Shown here: in pieces, positions 8,236 to 16,538 of the stretch
Layout: the number at the start of each line of letters is the position of its first letter
How positions within the stretch are numbered: position 1 is the stretch's first letter
Source of the DNA: Vibrio qingdaonensis
GTDB taxonomy: Bacteria > Pseudomonadota > Gammaproteobacteria > Enterobacterales > Vibrionaceae
Length of the DNA stretch: 64,000 bases
Assembly: GCF_026191675.1 (NCBI RefSeq)
Contig: NZ_JAKRRY010000025.1
Span: 1-64,000, forward strand
Direction: 5' to 3'
Notes under the pieces: model-generated
The model's input: only the letters and a program-made list of their open reading frames with translations
What the model was told of the DNA's origin: nothing
The model's database searches: none
Position numbers and translations under genes: made by a program

Positions 8236-11200
8236 TTAAATGTCTTCGTGTTTATGCACCAATCCCCAGTCCGCTAATATGGCGTAAGCGGATGGAATCA
8301 TGAACAACACCAGTAACGTGGAAGCGAAAATACCAAACACAATCGAGATCACTAACGGCTGGATAACCTGAGCCTGCAAACTGGTTTCCATCAGCAGTGG
8401 CAGTAACCCAGCAGCGGTTGTCATCGAGGTTAGGAACACCGCTCTAAACCGCTCCCGACTGGCTTTCACTACAGACTCGTGAACCGACTCCCCCTCATCG
8501 ACATGATGACGAATGTATTGCACTAGCAAAATAGAATCATTCACCACAATCCCCGCTAATGACACAAAGCCCATGATGCTTGGCATGCTTAATGAGTGCC
8601 CAAGCAATAAGTGCCCCCACACCACGCCAATGAATGCGAGTGGAATGGCCAACATAACCACAAAGGGTTCTAAGTAACTGCGGAACTGGTAGCTTAAAAT
8701 ACAAAATACACCAAACAGTCCGAGCAAGAACCCTTTGCCCATCGAGGAGCCCGTTTTAGCGGTATCTTTTGCTGAACCCTCAAAATCAAAACGAAGTCCA
8801 GGGTAAGCTTGCTTAAGGATCGGGACCTCCTCATTCTGGAATTGACGGATAATGTCAGATGAGCTGACTTTACTGTTATCGGTGTCGCCAAATACGCTAA
8901 TGGTTCGCAGCCCATCAATTCGCTGGATCCTGACATAATTACGCTGAAAATCCATGGTGGCGATGGCACCTAACGGCAATTGCGCGCCATCAGGGAGAAT
9001 GATCGGGAAATTAGCCAATTGCTGAACATCGGCGATATCGTGCTTATTGAGTTTCACCTCGATTTTGATGTTCTCAACACCAAGCTGGATCTCATCGGCC
9101 GTTTGACCAAAGAAAGCCGCTCGTAATTGATTAGCAATGAGCTGACCATCTACCCCGTATGTCTCTGCTCCCGGACGTAACTTAACCAGAATTTCTTCTT
9201 TACCCAATCGCATGTCATCGAGAACACCATGCACACCATCGAATTCATTGAGATACTGCTGAATATCAATGGACGCCGCTTTAAGCTGCTCAAGGTTGTC
9301 ATGCTTAATGCGAATTTCAATCGCTCGACCACCCGGTCCCATCGTAGGTTGTTTAAATACCAACGAGATAGGATCGGCCAGCTCGCCGACATCATCCCGC
9401 CACGCATCGACAAAATCGTCAATCAGCGTATTTCGTTCTTCCGCACCAAGAAGGTCAAGCCGAACCGTCGCAAGATGAGGCCCCGACTCGTTTGCATCTT
9501 GATTGGTGTTAAACTGGCTGGTGATCTGTTGAACTAACGTTCGCCCTCCTTCATTATTTTCACTCCATACCAGGTTGAGCTTTTTAGCGGAAGCAACCAC
9601 GCGTTCAACCACTCGTTCCGTTTGCGCGAGCGACGCGCCAGGTGGCAAAATAATACGAACTTCCGCAGTATCGCCATCTAATTCAGGGAATGGGACAAAC
9701 TTCACCGCACCACCAGCAATTAACGCAATAGAAACCAAGAGCAGTGACAGCACTCCCCCCATAAAGGCATACCGCTGCGATACGACCCGATCGACCGCAT
9801 TAACTAGTGTCGTATTTCTAAAGTTCTCAAAGCGCTCGAGTAAAACACGCTTAAATTTAATCGGCGGTTTTTCTTTTTTCTGTTTATGTAACGAGTGAGA
9901 TAGGTGGCTCGGCAAAATCAAAAATGCTTCGATGAGGCTCAACGACAACACCAAAATCAGTACCTGTGGCACCGCCTTCAATACCGCGCCCATTTCGCCA
10001 TCAAGGAACAGTAAGCTGCCAAAAATACACACGGTGGTTAAAAATGAGGAGATCACACCTGGTAGCACTTTCTTAACGCCATTAATGACCGCGTCATCAA
10101 TTTTTTGCCCTCGGTCAAGATGCGAGGCAATCGACTCTGCAATTACGATGGCGTCATCCATCATGATCCCTATCGCCATCAATAGCCCGACTAACGACAT
10201 AATGTTAATGGATAATCCAAGGCTCGCCATTAAGAACAACCCACCTAAAAACGCAACGGGCAAACCTGCCGCCACCCAAAATGAGTAACGGAAACTAAAG
10301 AATAACCACATGGTGGCAAAGACTAAGACAATCCCTTGCCAGCCATTTTTCACCATCATGGTCAAACGATCCCACAACACAGATGAGAGATCGTTGGTCA
10401 TTTCTAGCGTCACGCCTTCCGGTGCTATAGCGCGTTGGTCCTCAACAAATTGCACCACATTGTCTTTAATTCGCAGGGCATCGTCTTCCTTGTTTTTACT
10501 AATTTTAAGCACTGCCGAAGGCTTGTCATTGAACAACACTTTCTGCTCATCCAACTCAAACCTGTCGGTAATCGTGGCCACGTCGTTAAGACGAATTAAC
10601 GCACCAGAAGAGCTGGAACCAATCACTAACGAGGCAAGCTCTTGCGGCGACACTCGACGTTCATCAAAACGAATAAGAAAATTTTTGTCGATGGTCTCTA
10701 CATTACCACTGGGTAGCTTCACGTTCTGTTTGCCAATTTTAGCGGCAATATCGTTCACGCTCAGCCCTAGTTGTCGCATTACCTGGGTATTGAGTTCAAC
10801 ACGATATTGATGATCAGAAAAGCCACTGACCTCAACCAATGACACGCCGTAATCGAGTTTCAATGTTCTCTTGAGTTGCTCGGCGTAGGCTTTGAGTTGT
10901 GGCCATCCTATATCCGCGGTAATCGCAATATCGACCACGGGCTCATTCCAATCCAGTTCTTGGACAATTGGAGACTCGATCTCATCGGGAAAATCATTGA
11001 TAGAATTAATCTGAGTCTGAACGTCCACCAGCATACGACCGATATCCGCTTTCTCAGATAGCTTTAACGTCAAGCGGGCGGAGCCTTCTATTGCTTCACA
11101 TTTGGTCTCTTCAATGTTTGCTAAGCCATCAACGGCATCTTCCATACGAATGCATAGACTCTCTTCCACCTCTTGAGGTGACGCGCCGGGATAGGTGATC

Positions 11201-11337
11201 GCCGCCATGATGTAAGGAGGACTGAACTCGGGAAACGTCTCACGTTTAATCGTCGAGAGTGAAGATAGACCCAGTATTACCAGCGCCAACATCAACAAGT
11301 TGGCAGCGGTGGGATGTTTTGCGAAAAAACGAATCAT
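8236..11337 (-). CDS. RND efflux permease
   Basis: Inner-membrane proton-driven pump of the resistance-nodulation-division superfamily that should work with the adaptor encoded just upstream and an outer-membrane channel encoded elsewhere (none is in this window). At 1033 residues it has full RND length: an N-terminal transmembrane helix, two large periplasmic loops, and two blocks of helices. The conserved acidic pair of transmembrane helix 4 is visible in GIMMDDAIVIAESIASH. The second half repeats the pattern at GIVVNDSILLVQYI. Its ATG overlaps the adaptor stop by four bases (ATGA), showing translational coupling. The substrate cannot be inferred; it looks closer to multidrug-type than to metal pumps, but that is a weak impression. 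Confidence 0.93.
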   Translation of the reverse strand: MIRFFAKHPTAANLLMLALVILGLSSLSTIKRETFPEFSPPYIMAAITYPGASPQEVEESLCIRMEDAVDGLANIEETKCEAIEGSARLTLKLSEKADIGRMLVDVQTQINSINDFPDEIESPIVQELDWNEPVVDIAITADIGWPQLKAYAEQLKRTLKLDYGVSLVEVSGFSDHQYRVELNTQVMRQLGLSVNDIAAKIGKQNVKLPSGNVETIDKNFLIRFDERRVSPQELASLVIGSSSSGALIRLNDVATITDRFELDEQKVLFNDKPSAVLKISKNKEDDALRIKDNVVQFVEDQRAIAPEGVTLEMTNDLSSVLWDRLTMMVKNGWQGIVLVFATMWLFFSFRYSFWVAAGLPVAFLGGLFLMASLGLSINIMSLVGLLMAIGIMMDDAIVIAESIASHLDRGQKIDDAVINGVKKVLPGVISSFLTTVCIFGSLLFLDGEMGAVLKAVPQVLILVLSLSLIEAFLILPSHLSHSLHKQKKEKPPIKFKRVLLERFENFRNTTLVNAVDRVVSQRYAFMGGVLSLLLVSIALIAGGAVKFVPFPELDGDTAEVRIILPPGASLAQTERVVERVVASAKKLNLVWSENNEGGRTLVQQITSQFNTNQDANESGPHLATVRLDLLGAEERNTLIDDFVDAWRDDVGELADPISLVFKQPTMGPGGRAIEIRIKHDNLEQLKAASIDIQQYLNEFDGVHGVLDDMRLGKEEILVKLRPGAETYGVDGQLIANQLRAAFFGQTADEIQLGVENIKIEVKLNKHDIADVQQLANFPIILPDGAQLPLGAIATMDFQRNYVRIQRIDGLRTISVFGDTDNSKVSSSDIIRQFQNEEVPILKQAYPGLRFDFEGSAKDTAKTGSSMGKGFLLGLFGVFCILSYQFRSYLEPFVVMLAIPLAFIGVVWGHLLLGHSLSMPSIMGFVSLAGIVVNDSILLVQYIRHHVDEGESVHESVVKASRERFRAVFLTSMTTAAGLLPLLMETSLQAQVIQPLVISIVFGIFASTLLVLFMIPSAYAILADWGLVHKHEDI

Positions 11338-12641
11338 GAGTCAGGTTCCCCCTGTTTCATGCTCGAATCTCTCAGCAACATGCCTTCAATCGCCGGCAAT
11401 AAGTCATTCAGGATCAGTTTCTCTCCCCCTTGAAAAGCCCCTGCCACTGAAACTTGGTTGTCACGTCGATACACTACCGTAACTGGCATGATAGTAAGAC
11501 GCTGTTCATCATCCATCAGGTACACTTTATCGCCGTGCAACGCACGCTCTGGGATCAGCCATGCTTGCTGCGGCTTACCTTCAATGATGGCTTTAACAAA
11601 CATTCCATTGACCAACAGCGGAGTATCAGACAAACCATTTCCTGTAGTAGTTTGTGGGATCTCAAGGATCACCCCTGCCGTTGCTTGGTTAGGATCCACC
11701 GTTTCACTCACGCGCACGACTTTTGCAGGCCATGTGGATAACAGGTTGCCACTACTTAATTCAATGACCGCATTTAGGCTTTGTAACGGGTTTTGTTCAT
11801 TGCCATTAAAGGTATTGGCGATCAATTGAAGATCGTGTATGGATAACTGAGCTTCCACTTCCATCATGTCAGTACCGTGTGCGGTGACCATGGCTTGCTG
11901 CTGATTCACCACTTGATTGACCTCGGCATCCACTTCCGAAATCCGCAATGTCTGGGGTAAATAGATACGCGTTTTGGCAAGCAGGCGCTGCGCTTCTTGC
12001 TCTTTTGCGTTATTCACATTGACCACCGCAAGCGCCACCTCTCTTTCATCCGGTAATAATGCCAATTGGTTTTGTAGCTCTTGCACCAATTTTTGCTGTG
12101 ACAGCATGTTTTGCTTCTGGGTATCCACATCCGACTGCGAGCTTAGACCTCGCTTATTGAGGTCAACTCGTCGCTGATACTCGTTCTTTGTTAACGTCAG
12201 GCGATTAAGCTCAATGGTTAGCGTTTGCTTTAAGTTGATTTCTTCTTGATCAATACGCGCAAGTTGCGTCTGGCTGGATTTCACATCGGCAATAGCCTGC
12301 GATAATCTAAGTTGGTAATCGAGCGGGTCGATACGCAGTACTTCCGTTCCTGCTGCAACGATATTGCCCTTTTCTAACGCTGGGTGCTTGTACACCACTT
12401 CACCCGATACTTCTGATATGGCCTTCCATTCCAGTTTTGGCGTCACACGACCAAAACCCACAGCAAAAGGGGAAGAAAGTTGTGGCTGCATAGTAACAAT
12501 ATCCACCACTCTGGCACGATCACCGGCAGGTTTTGTTGGAATATCTGGTCTTAAATTAATCGCGGCAATCAACACCACCACTCCCACTGCAAACGCAGGA
12601 AAAAACAGTAATTTCTTATTCATAGGCTTCATCGTTAACAT
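11334..12641 (-). CDS. RND efflux periplasmic adaptor (membrane fusion protein)
   Basis: Periplasmic adaptor that links the RND permease to an outer-membrane factor. The 435-residue protein has an N-terminal hydrophobic anchor (about residues 9-28), a biotinyl-lipoyl-like hairpin region (ISEVSGEVVY, VAAGTEVLRIDPLDY), a long alpha-helical coiled coil (about residues 105-200, rich in Gln and Leu heptads), and a C-terminal beta-barrel domain. The start at 12641 lies 8 bp after the tetR stop; alternative Mets at 12632 and 12623 would shorten it slightly and none has a strong Shine-Dalgarno. It forms an operon with the upstream regulator and the downstream pump. Confidence 0.92.
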   Translation of the reverse strand: MLTMKPMNKKLLFFPAFAVGVVVLIAAINLRPDIPTKPAGDRARVVDIVTMQPQLSSPFAVGFGRVTPKLEWKAISEVSGEVVYKHPALEKGNIVAAGTEVLRIDPLDYQLRLSQAIADVKSSQTQLARIDQEEINLKQTLTIELNRLTLTKNEYQRRVDLNKRGLSSQSDVDTQKQNMLSQQKLVQELQNQLALLPDEREVALAVVNVNNAKEQEAQRLLAKTRIYLPQTLRISEVDAEVNQVVNQQQAMVTAHGTDMMEVEAQLSIHDLQLIANTFNGNEQNPLQSLNAVIELSSGNLLSTWPAKVVRVSETVDPNQATAGVILEIPQTTTGNGLSDTPLLVNGMFVKAIIEGKPQQAWLIPERALHGDKVYLMDDEQRLTIMPVTVVYRRDNQVSVAGAFQGGEKLILNDLLPAIEGMLLRDSSMKQGEPDS

Positions 12642-12649
12642 TCTGATTT

Positions 12650-13303
12650 TTAATAATTAGTACGCAGCAAGCCACGCGTAAGAAGTTGGATGTTGTGATC
12701 GAGTAACTCATCGAGGAACGTTTCCGTTAACTCAATACCATGCAGTTGCAACATCGCAGGAGGCGCAAGGAACGGGAAAACCATGAGGGCAATAAAGGAG
12801 ACCTTACACAACTTAGGATCCACGCCATCTCGTAAGTAACCCGCCGCTTGTAATTTACCAAAGATTAAGTCGTGATCAGGTCGACCAATATCGCTAAAGA
12901 CTTTTTCAAACAGGCGTCGCTGCGTGGCCGATGGCGGCATATGCATGACTTGAGAAATCAACCTTGGGAACTGCGGTACTTTATTCATTTCGTGATAGTA
13001 GATTCGCATAAACTCAAAGATATTTTTGTGATCATCTGAGGCAAAAGTGGCTTCCATTTGCTGCTTCATCGGCTGAATTGTTTCCCGAATCATCGACTCA
13101 AACAGCCCCTCTTTATTACCAAAGTAGTAACGAATCATCGCAATATTAACGCCAGCTCGTTGGGCGATTAAACGAGTGGACACTTTGTCATAAGGCATGA
13201 CGACAAACAAATCTCGAGCATGACTTAACAGCTTTTCTCTGGTGTCGGTTTGCTTACTCGGTCGTCCAACCTTTCTTTTTATCGCCACATCGTTTTCTTG
13301 CAT
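12650..13303 (-). CDS. TetR-family regulator of the RND operon
   Basis: Probable local repressor of the tetR-adaptor-RND operon. The 217-residue protein has a typical TetR N-terminal helix-turn-helix (about residues 23-69; STRLIAQRAGVNIAMIRYYFGNKEGLF) and an all-helical ligand-binding C-terminus with the pattern of the TetR CerR/AefR-like C-terminal domains. It is the first gene of the operon, and the adaptor starts 8 bp after its stop. A perfect 9-4-9 inverted repeat lies 12 bp upstream of its start codon, a good candidate for its own operator. A short AAGAG precedes the ATG at 13303. Confidence 0.92.
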   Translation of the reverse strand: MQENDVAIKRKVGRPSKQTDTREKLLSHARDLFVVMPYDKVSTRLIAQRAGVNIAMIRYYFGNKEGLFESMIRETIQPMKQQMEATFASDDHKNIFEFMRIYYHEMNKVPQFPRLISQVMHMPPSATQRRLFEKVFSDIGRPDHDLIFGKLQAAGYLRDGVDPKLCKVSFIALMVFPFLAPPAMLQLHGIELTETFLDELLDHNIQLLTRGLLRTNY

Positions 13304-13315
13304 CTCTTATCTCTA

Positions 13316-13337
13316 TAATTAATCAAGCGATTAATTA
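13316..13337. promoter_or_regulatory. Probable TetR operator (9-4-9 palindrome)
   Basis: TAATTAATC and GATTAATTA flank AAGC as a perfect inverted repeat directly ahead of the tetR start. The core TTAATC...GATTAA recurs in the long palindrome further upstream, and a related half GATTAA occurs at about 13348-13353. This fits a regulator binding several copies of the same element; the protein-site assignment is inference. Confidence 0.65.
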
Positions 13338-13369
13338 TAGAACAATTGATTAACATATTGAGAGTATTT

Positions 13370-13413
13370 AAATTCATCACTATTTAATCAATTGATTAAA
13401 TAGTGATGAATTT
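13370..13413. promoter_or_regulatory. 44-bp perfect palindrome
   Basis: Every base from 13370 pairs with its mirror up to 13413. The centre is TTTAATCAATTGATTAAA and the outer arms carry CATCACTA and TAGTGATG. It sits 66 bp before the tetR start and about 50 bp upstream of the leucine promoter -35 box, so it could serve as an operator for either unit. No U-tract follows, so it is not a standard terminator. Confidence 0.85.
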
Positions 13414-13464
13414 GCCTCATTTCAGTCTGACTCATCCGATAACCACAAAAAATAGCGGAAACAC

Positions 13465-13493
13465 TTGACGCTGAAGTGTGAGTGCGGTACTAA
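13465..13493 (+). promoter_or_regulatory. Putative leuL-leuABCD promoter
   Basis: TTGACG (13465-13470) and TACTAA (13488-13493) are separated by 17 bp, about 30 bp upstream of the leader peptide start. The -35 is good and the -10 is weak. Confidence 0.5.
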
Positions 13494-13525
13494 TTTGTTA
13501 ACCAAATTTCGTGGAATGTATAACA

Positions 13526-13588
13526 ATGACATTACGTTTTTCTCTCCTGCTGAGCCTCCTCCTTATCGTGACCAAAACGCGCGGGTAG
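13526..13588 (+). CDS. leuL: leu operon leader peptide
   Basis: A 20-codon reading frame whose translation contains seven leucines: one at position 3 and two runs of three at positions 7-9 and 11-13 (LLL-S-LLL). The codons used include CTC, CTG, CTT and TTA. It ends 34 bp before a strong terminator hairpin and about 115 bp before leuA, the classic arrangement for attenuation. Ribosome stalling at the Leu codons when charged leucyl-tRNA is scarce should prevent terminator formation. No strong Shine-Dalgarno is evident (GGAATG lies about 9 bp upstream). Length, leucine richness and position make the identification firm although it is easily missed by gene callers. Confidence 0.88.
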   Translation: MTLRFSLLLSLLLIVTKTRG

Positions 13589-13622
13589 CCAGTGTCTGAA
13601 AAACACCACTAAGAATTTTCTT

Positions 13623-13651
13623 AAAGCCCGCATCGAGATGCGGGCTTTTTT
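13623..13651 (+). terminator. leu attenuator terminator
   Basis: AAAGCCCGCATC (13623-13634) and GATGCGGGCTTT (13637-13648) form a 12-bp stem followed by a T-run, between leuL and leuA. A GTGT/ACAC pairing upstream (about 13593-13610) could take part in the alternative structure. Confidence 0.9.
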
Positions 13652-13703
13652 ATATCAATCGAACAGGACGTAAACGATTAACCTGTACAAAGAGGAAGCA
13701 AAT

Positions 13704-15251
13704 ATGAATGACCAGGTAATTATCTTTGACACCACGTTGCGTGACGGCGAGCAAGCTCTTTCAGCCAGTTTGACAGTAAAAGAGAAACTGCAAATTGCTT
13801 TCGCTCTCGAACGCCTAGGTGTGGATGTTATCGAGGCTGGCTTCCCAATTTCATCGCCAGGTGATTTTGAGTCTGTACAGGCCATTGCGAAGAACATCAA
13901 AAACAGCCGTGTTTGTGCCTTGTCTCGCGCAGTCGCAAAAGACATTGATGCGGCAGCTGAAGCGCTAAAAGTTGCCGATGCATTCCGTATTCACACGTTT
14001 ATTTCAACCTCGACAGTCCACGTACAAGACAAACTTCGCCGCAGTTACGATGATGTGGTCGAAATGGCAGTAAAAGCGGTAAAACATGCCCGTAACTATA
14101 CTGACGATGTGGAATTTTCTTGTGAAGATGCTGGACGAACGCCTATTGACAACCTGTGTCGCATGGTTGAAGCGGCAATCAACGCTGGCGCAACAACCAT
14201 CAACATTCCGGACACGGTCGGCTACACCGTGCCCAATGAATTTGGCGGCATTATCCAAACCTTGTTTAACCGAGTCCCTAACATCGACAAAGCCATCATT
14301 TCTGTGCATTGCCACGATGACTTAGGCATGTCGGTTGCTAACTCAATTGCAGCTGTCCAAGCGGGCGCACGTCAAATTGAAGGGACCATTAACGGCATTG
14401 GTGAGCGCGCTGGTAACTGTTCACTAGAAGAAATCGCCATGATCATCAAAACTCGCCAAGAGTTGTTGGGCGTGCAAACCGGTATCAATCATCAAGAGTT
14501 GCACCGCACAAGTAAATTGGTTAGCCAGCTTTGTAATATGCCGATTCAAGATAACAAAGCGATTGTTGGTGCCAATGCATTTAGCCACTCTTCCGGTATC
14601 CACCAAGATGGCATGATCAAAAATAAAAATACTTACGAAATCATGACGCCTGAGTCCATCGGTCTTAAAAACAAGGCCTTAAACCTAACCAGTCGTAGTG
14701 GTCGAGCAGCTGTGAAGAGCCACATGGATTCAATGGGTTACAACGAAGCTGAATATAACCTAGATGCATTGTATGAAGATTTTTTGAAACTGGCGGATCG
14801 CAAAGGGCAAGTCTTTGACTACGACCTAGAAGCCTTGATGCATTTCTCAAATCTTCGTGAAGAAGACGACTTCTATAAGCTTAACTACTTGAGTGTTCAG
14901 TCTGGTAGCATCATGGCGACCACCAGCATCAAAATTCAATGTGGCGATGAAGAGCGTTGCGAAGCGGCGGTAGGCAACGGTCCGGTTGACGCGCTTTACC
15001 AATGTATTTACCGTGTAACGGGTTACGACATTGTTCTAGATAAGTTTGATTTGACTGCAAAAGGTGAAGGCGAGGATGGTTTAGGGCAAGCCGATATTAT
15101 TGCCAACTACAAAGGACGTAAATACCACGGAACCGGCGTTTCAACCGACATTGTCGAAGCCTCCGGTCAAGCACTACTGCACGTGATCAACAGCATTCAC
15201 CGAGCCAATCAAGTAGAAGAAATAAAACAGAAGAAAGTAGAGACGGTTTAA
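13704..15251 (+). CDS. leuA: 2-isopropylmalate synthase
   Basis: First committed step of leucine synthesis: condenses acetyl-CoA with 2-oxoisovalerate. The 515-residue protein has the DTTLRDGEQ active-site motif at residues 9-17, the metal-binding HCHDDLG motif near residue 200, the GIGERAGN loop, and a C-terminal regulatory domain (about residues 390-510) that mediates leucine feedback inhibition in this family. AGAGGAAG precedes the ATG. It is the first structural gene of leuABCD, 52 bp after the attenuator. Confidence 0.98.
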   Translation: MNDQVIIFDTTLRDGEQALSASLTVKEKLQIAFALERLGVDVIEAGFPISSPGDFESVQAIAKNIKNSRVCALSRAVAKDIDAAAEALKVADAFRIHTFISTSTVHVQDKLRRSYDDVVEMAVKAVKHARNYTDDVEFSCEDAGRTPIDNLCRMVEAAINAGATTINIPDTVGYTVPNEFGGIIQTLFNRVPNIDKAIISVHCHDDLGMSVANSIAAVQAGARQIEGTINGIGERAGNCSLEEIAMIIKTRQELLGVQTGINHQELHRTSKLVSQLCNMPIQDNKAIVGANAFSHSSGIHQDGMIKNKNTYEIMTPESIGLKNKALNLTSRSGRAAVKSHMDSMGYNEAEYNLDALYEDFLKLADRKGQVFDYDLEALMHFSNLREEDDFYKLNYLSVQSGSIMATTSIKIQCGDEERCEAAVGNGPVDALYQCIYRVTGYDIVLDKFDLTAKGEGEDGLGQADIIANYKGRKYHGTGVSTDIVEASGQALLHVINSIHRANQVEEIKQKKVETV

Positions 15252-15309
15252 GTTTTTATCAAAAACATTAAAAATTAACGCAAATACAACAAGTAAGGAA
15301 CAGGACACC

Positions 15310-16398
15310 ATGGCAGGCACATACAAAATTGCAGTATTACCAGGCGACGGCATTGGCCCAGAAGTAATGGCTCAAGCACACAAAGTATTGGATGCAATTG
15401 AAACTAAACATGGCATCACATTTGATTGCGAAGAATTTGATGTGGGCGGTATTGCCATTGATAACCATGGTTGTCCGCTTCCAGAAAGCACGGTCAAAGG
15501 TTGTGAGGACTCAAATGCGATTCTATTTGGTTCCGTCGGTGGCCCTAAATGGGAACACCTAGCACCGAATGATCAACCAGAGCGCGGTGCCCTGCTTCCT
15601 TTACGTAAGCACTTCCAATTATTTTGTAACTTGCGTCCAGCACAAATTCACAGTGGCTTAGAAGATTTCTCACCGCTGCGTGCTGACATCTCAGCCAAAG
15701 GCTTTGACATTGTTGTGGTACGCGAATTGACTGGCGGCATCTATTTTGGGCAACCAAAAGGCCGTGAAGGTGAAGGGCCAACAGAAAAAGCATTTGATAC
15801 CGAAGTGTATCACCGCTACGAAATCGAACGCATTGCTAAAATTGCCTTTGAGTCGGCTCGCTTGCGCAATAAAAACGTGTATTCCATCGATAAAGCGAAC
15901 GTATTACAAAGCTCTATCTTGTGGCGCGAAGTCGTTGAGGAAGTGGCAAAAGACTACCCAGACGTTACGCTTAACCATATGTACATCGATAACGCGACGA
16001 TGCAGCTTATTAAAGACCCATCTCAGTTCGATATTATGCTGTGTTCAAACATCTTCGGCGACATCATCTCTGATGAATGCGCGATGATTACCGGTTCAAT
16101 GGGCATGTTGCCATCAGCAAGTCTAAATGAAAGTCAGTTTGGCTTATATGAACCTGCAGGCGGCTCTGCGCCAGATATCGCGGGTAAGAACATTGCTAAC
16201 CCAGTCGCACAAATCCTTTCGGCTGCACTGATGCTTCGCTACAGCTTAGGTGAAGAAGCCGCGGCTCAAGATATTGAATCTGCAGTCAGTAAGGCACTGT
16301 CTGCTGGCGAGCTTACTGCTGATCTATCTGGTGATAAGCCTGCACTGAGCACATCAGAGATGGGCGATAAAATTGCTAGCTATATCGCTAATAGCTAA
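15310..16398 (+). CDS. leuB: 3-isopropylmalate dehydrogenase
   Basis: Oxidatively decarboxylates 3-isopropylmalate using NAD+, third enzyme of leucine synthesis. The 362-residue protein carries GDGIGPEV at the N-terminus, RELTGGIYFGQPKG near residue 140, DNATMQLIKDP and the metal site region SDECAMITGSMG. AAGGAA precedes the start, 58 bp after leuA. The last codons and the stop lie inside a threefold 7-bp repeat (GCTAATA), so slippage there would alter only the extreme C-terminus. Confidence 0.98.
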   Translation: MAGTYKIAVLPGDGIGPEVMAQAHKVLDAIETKHGITFDCEEFDVGGIAIDNHGCPLPESTVKGCEDSNAILFGSVGGPKWEHLAPNDQPERGALLPLRKHFQLFCNLRPAQIHSGLEDFSPLRADISAKGFDIVVVRELTGGIYFGQPKGREGEGPTEKAFDTEVYHRYEIERIAKIAFESARLRNKNVYSIDKANVLQSSILWREVVEEVAKDYPDVTLNHMYIDNATMQLIKDPSQFDIMLCSNIFGDIISDECAMITGSMGMLPSASLNESQFGLYEPAGGSAPDIAGKNIANPVAQILSAALMLRYSLGEEAAAQDIESAVSKALSAGELTADLSGDKPALSTSEMGDKIASYIANS

Positions 16399-16407
16399 TA
16401 GCTAATA
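16387..16407. repeat. Three tandem GCTAATA units across the leuB stop
   Basis: Three exact copies of the 7-mer GCTAATA; the leuB TAA stop lies within the second copy. Loss or gain of a unit would shift the frame at the last residues. Confidence 0.85.
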
Positions 16408-16443
16408 GCCAATTAGGTTGCCACCAATAATGGTTCGCAATTG

Positions 16444-16468
16444 CGCGATGGCAAATCATGTCATCGCG
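16444..16468. other. Inverted repeat in leuB-leuC spacer
   Basis: CGCGATG (16444-16450) and CATCGCG (16462-16468) flank an 11-nt loop in the 140-bp gap between leuB and leuC. No T-run follows. It may tune mRNA stability or processing. Confidence 0.5.
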
Positions 16469-16538
16469 ACATCATAATAAGAATATTCTGCTTGCGTGAT
16501 GAAAGAGTTCGCGCAGACCCAACAGCAAGGAATTAGCA

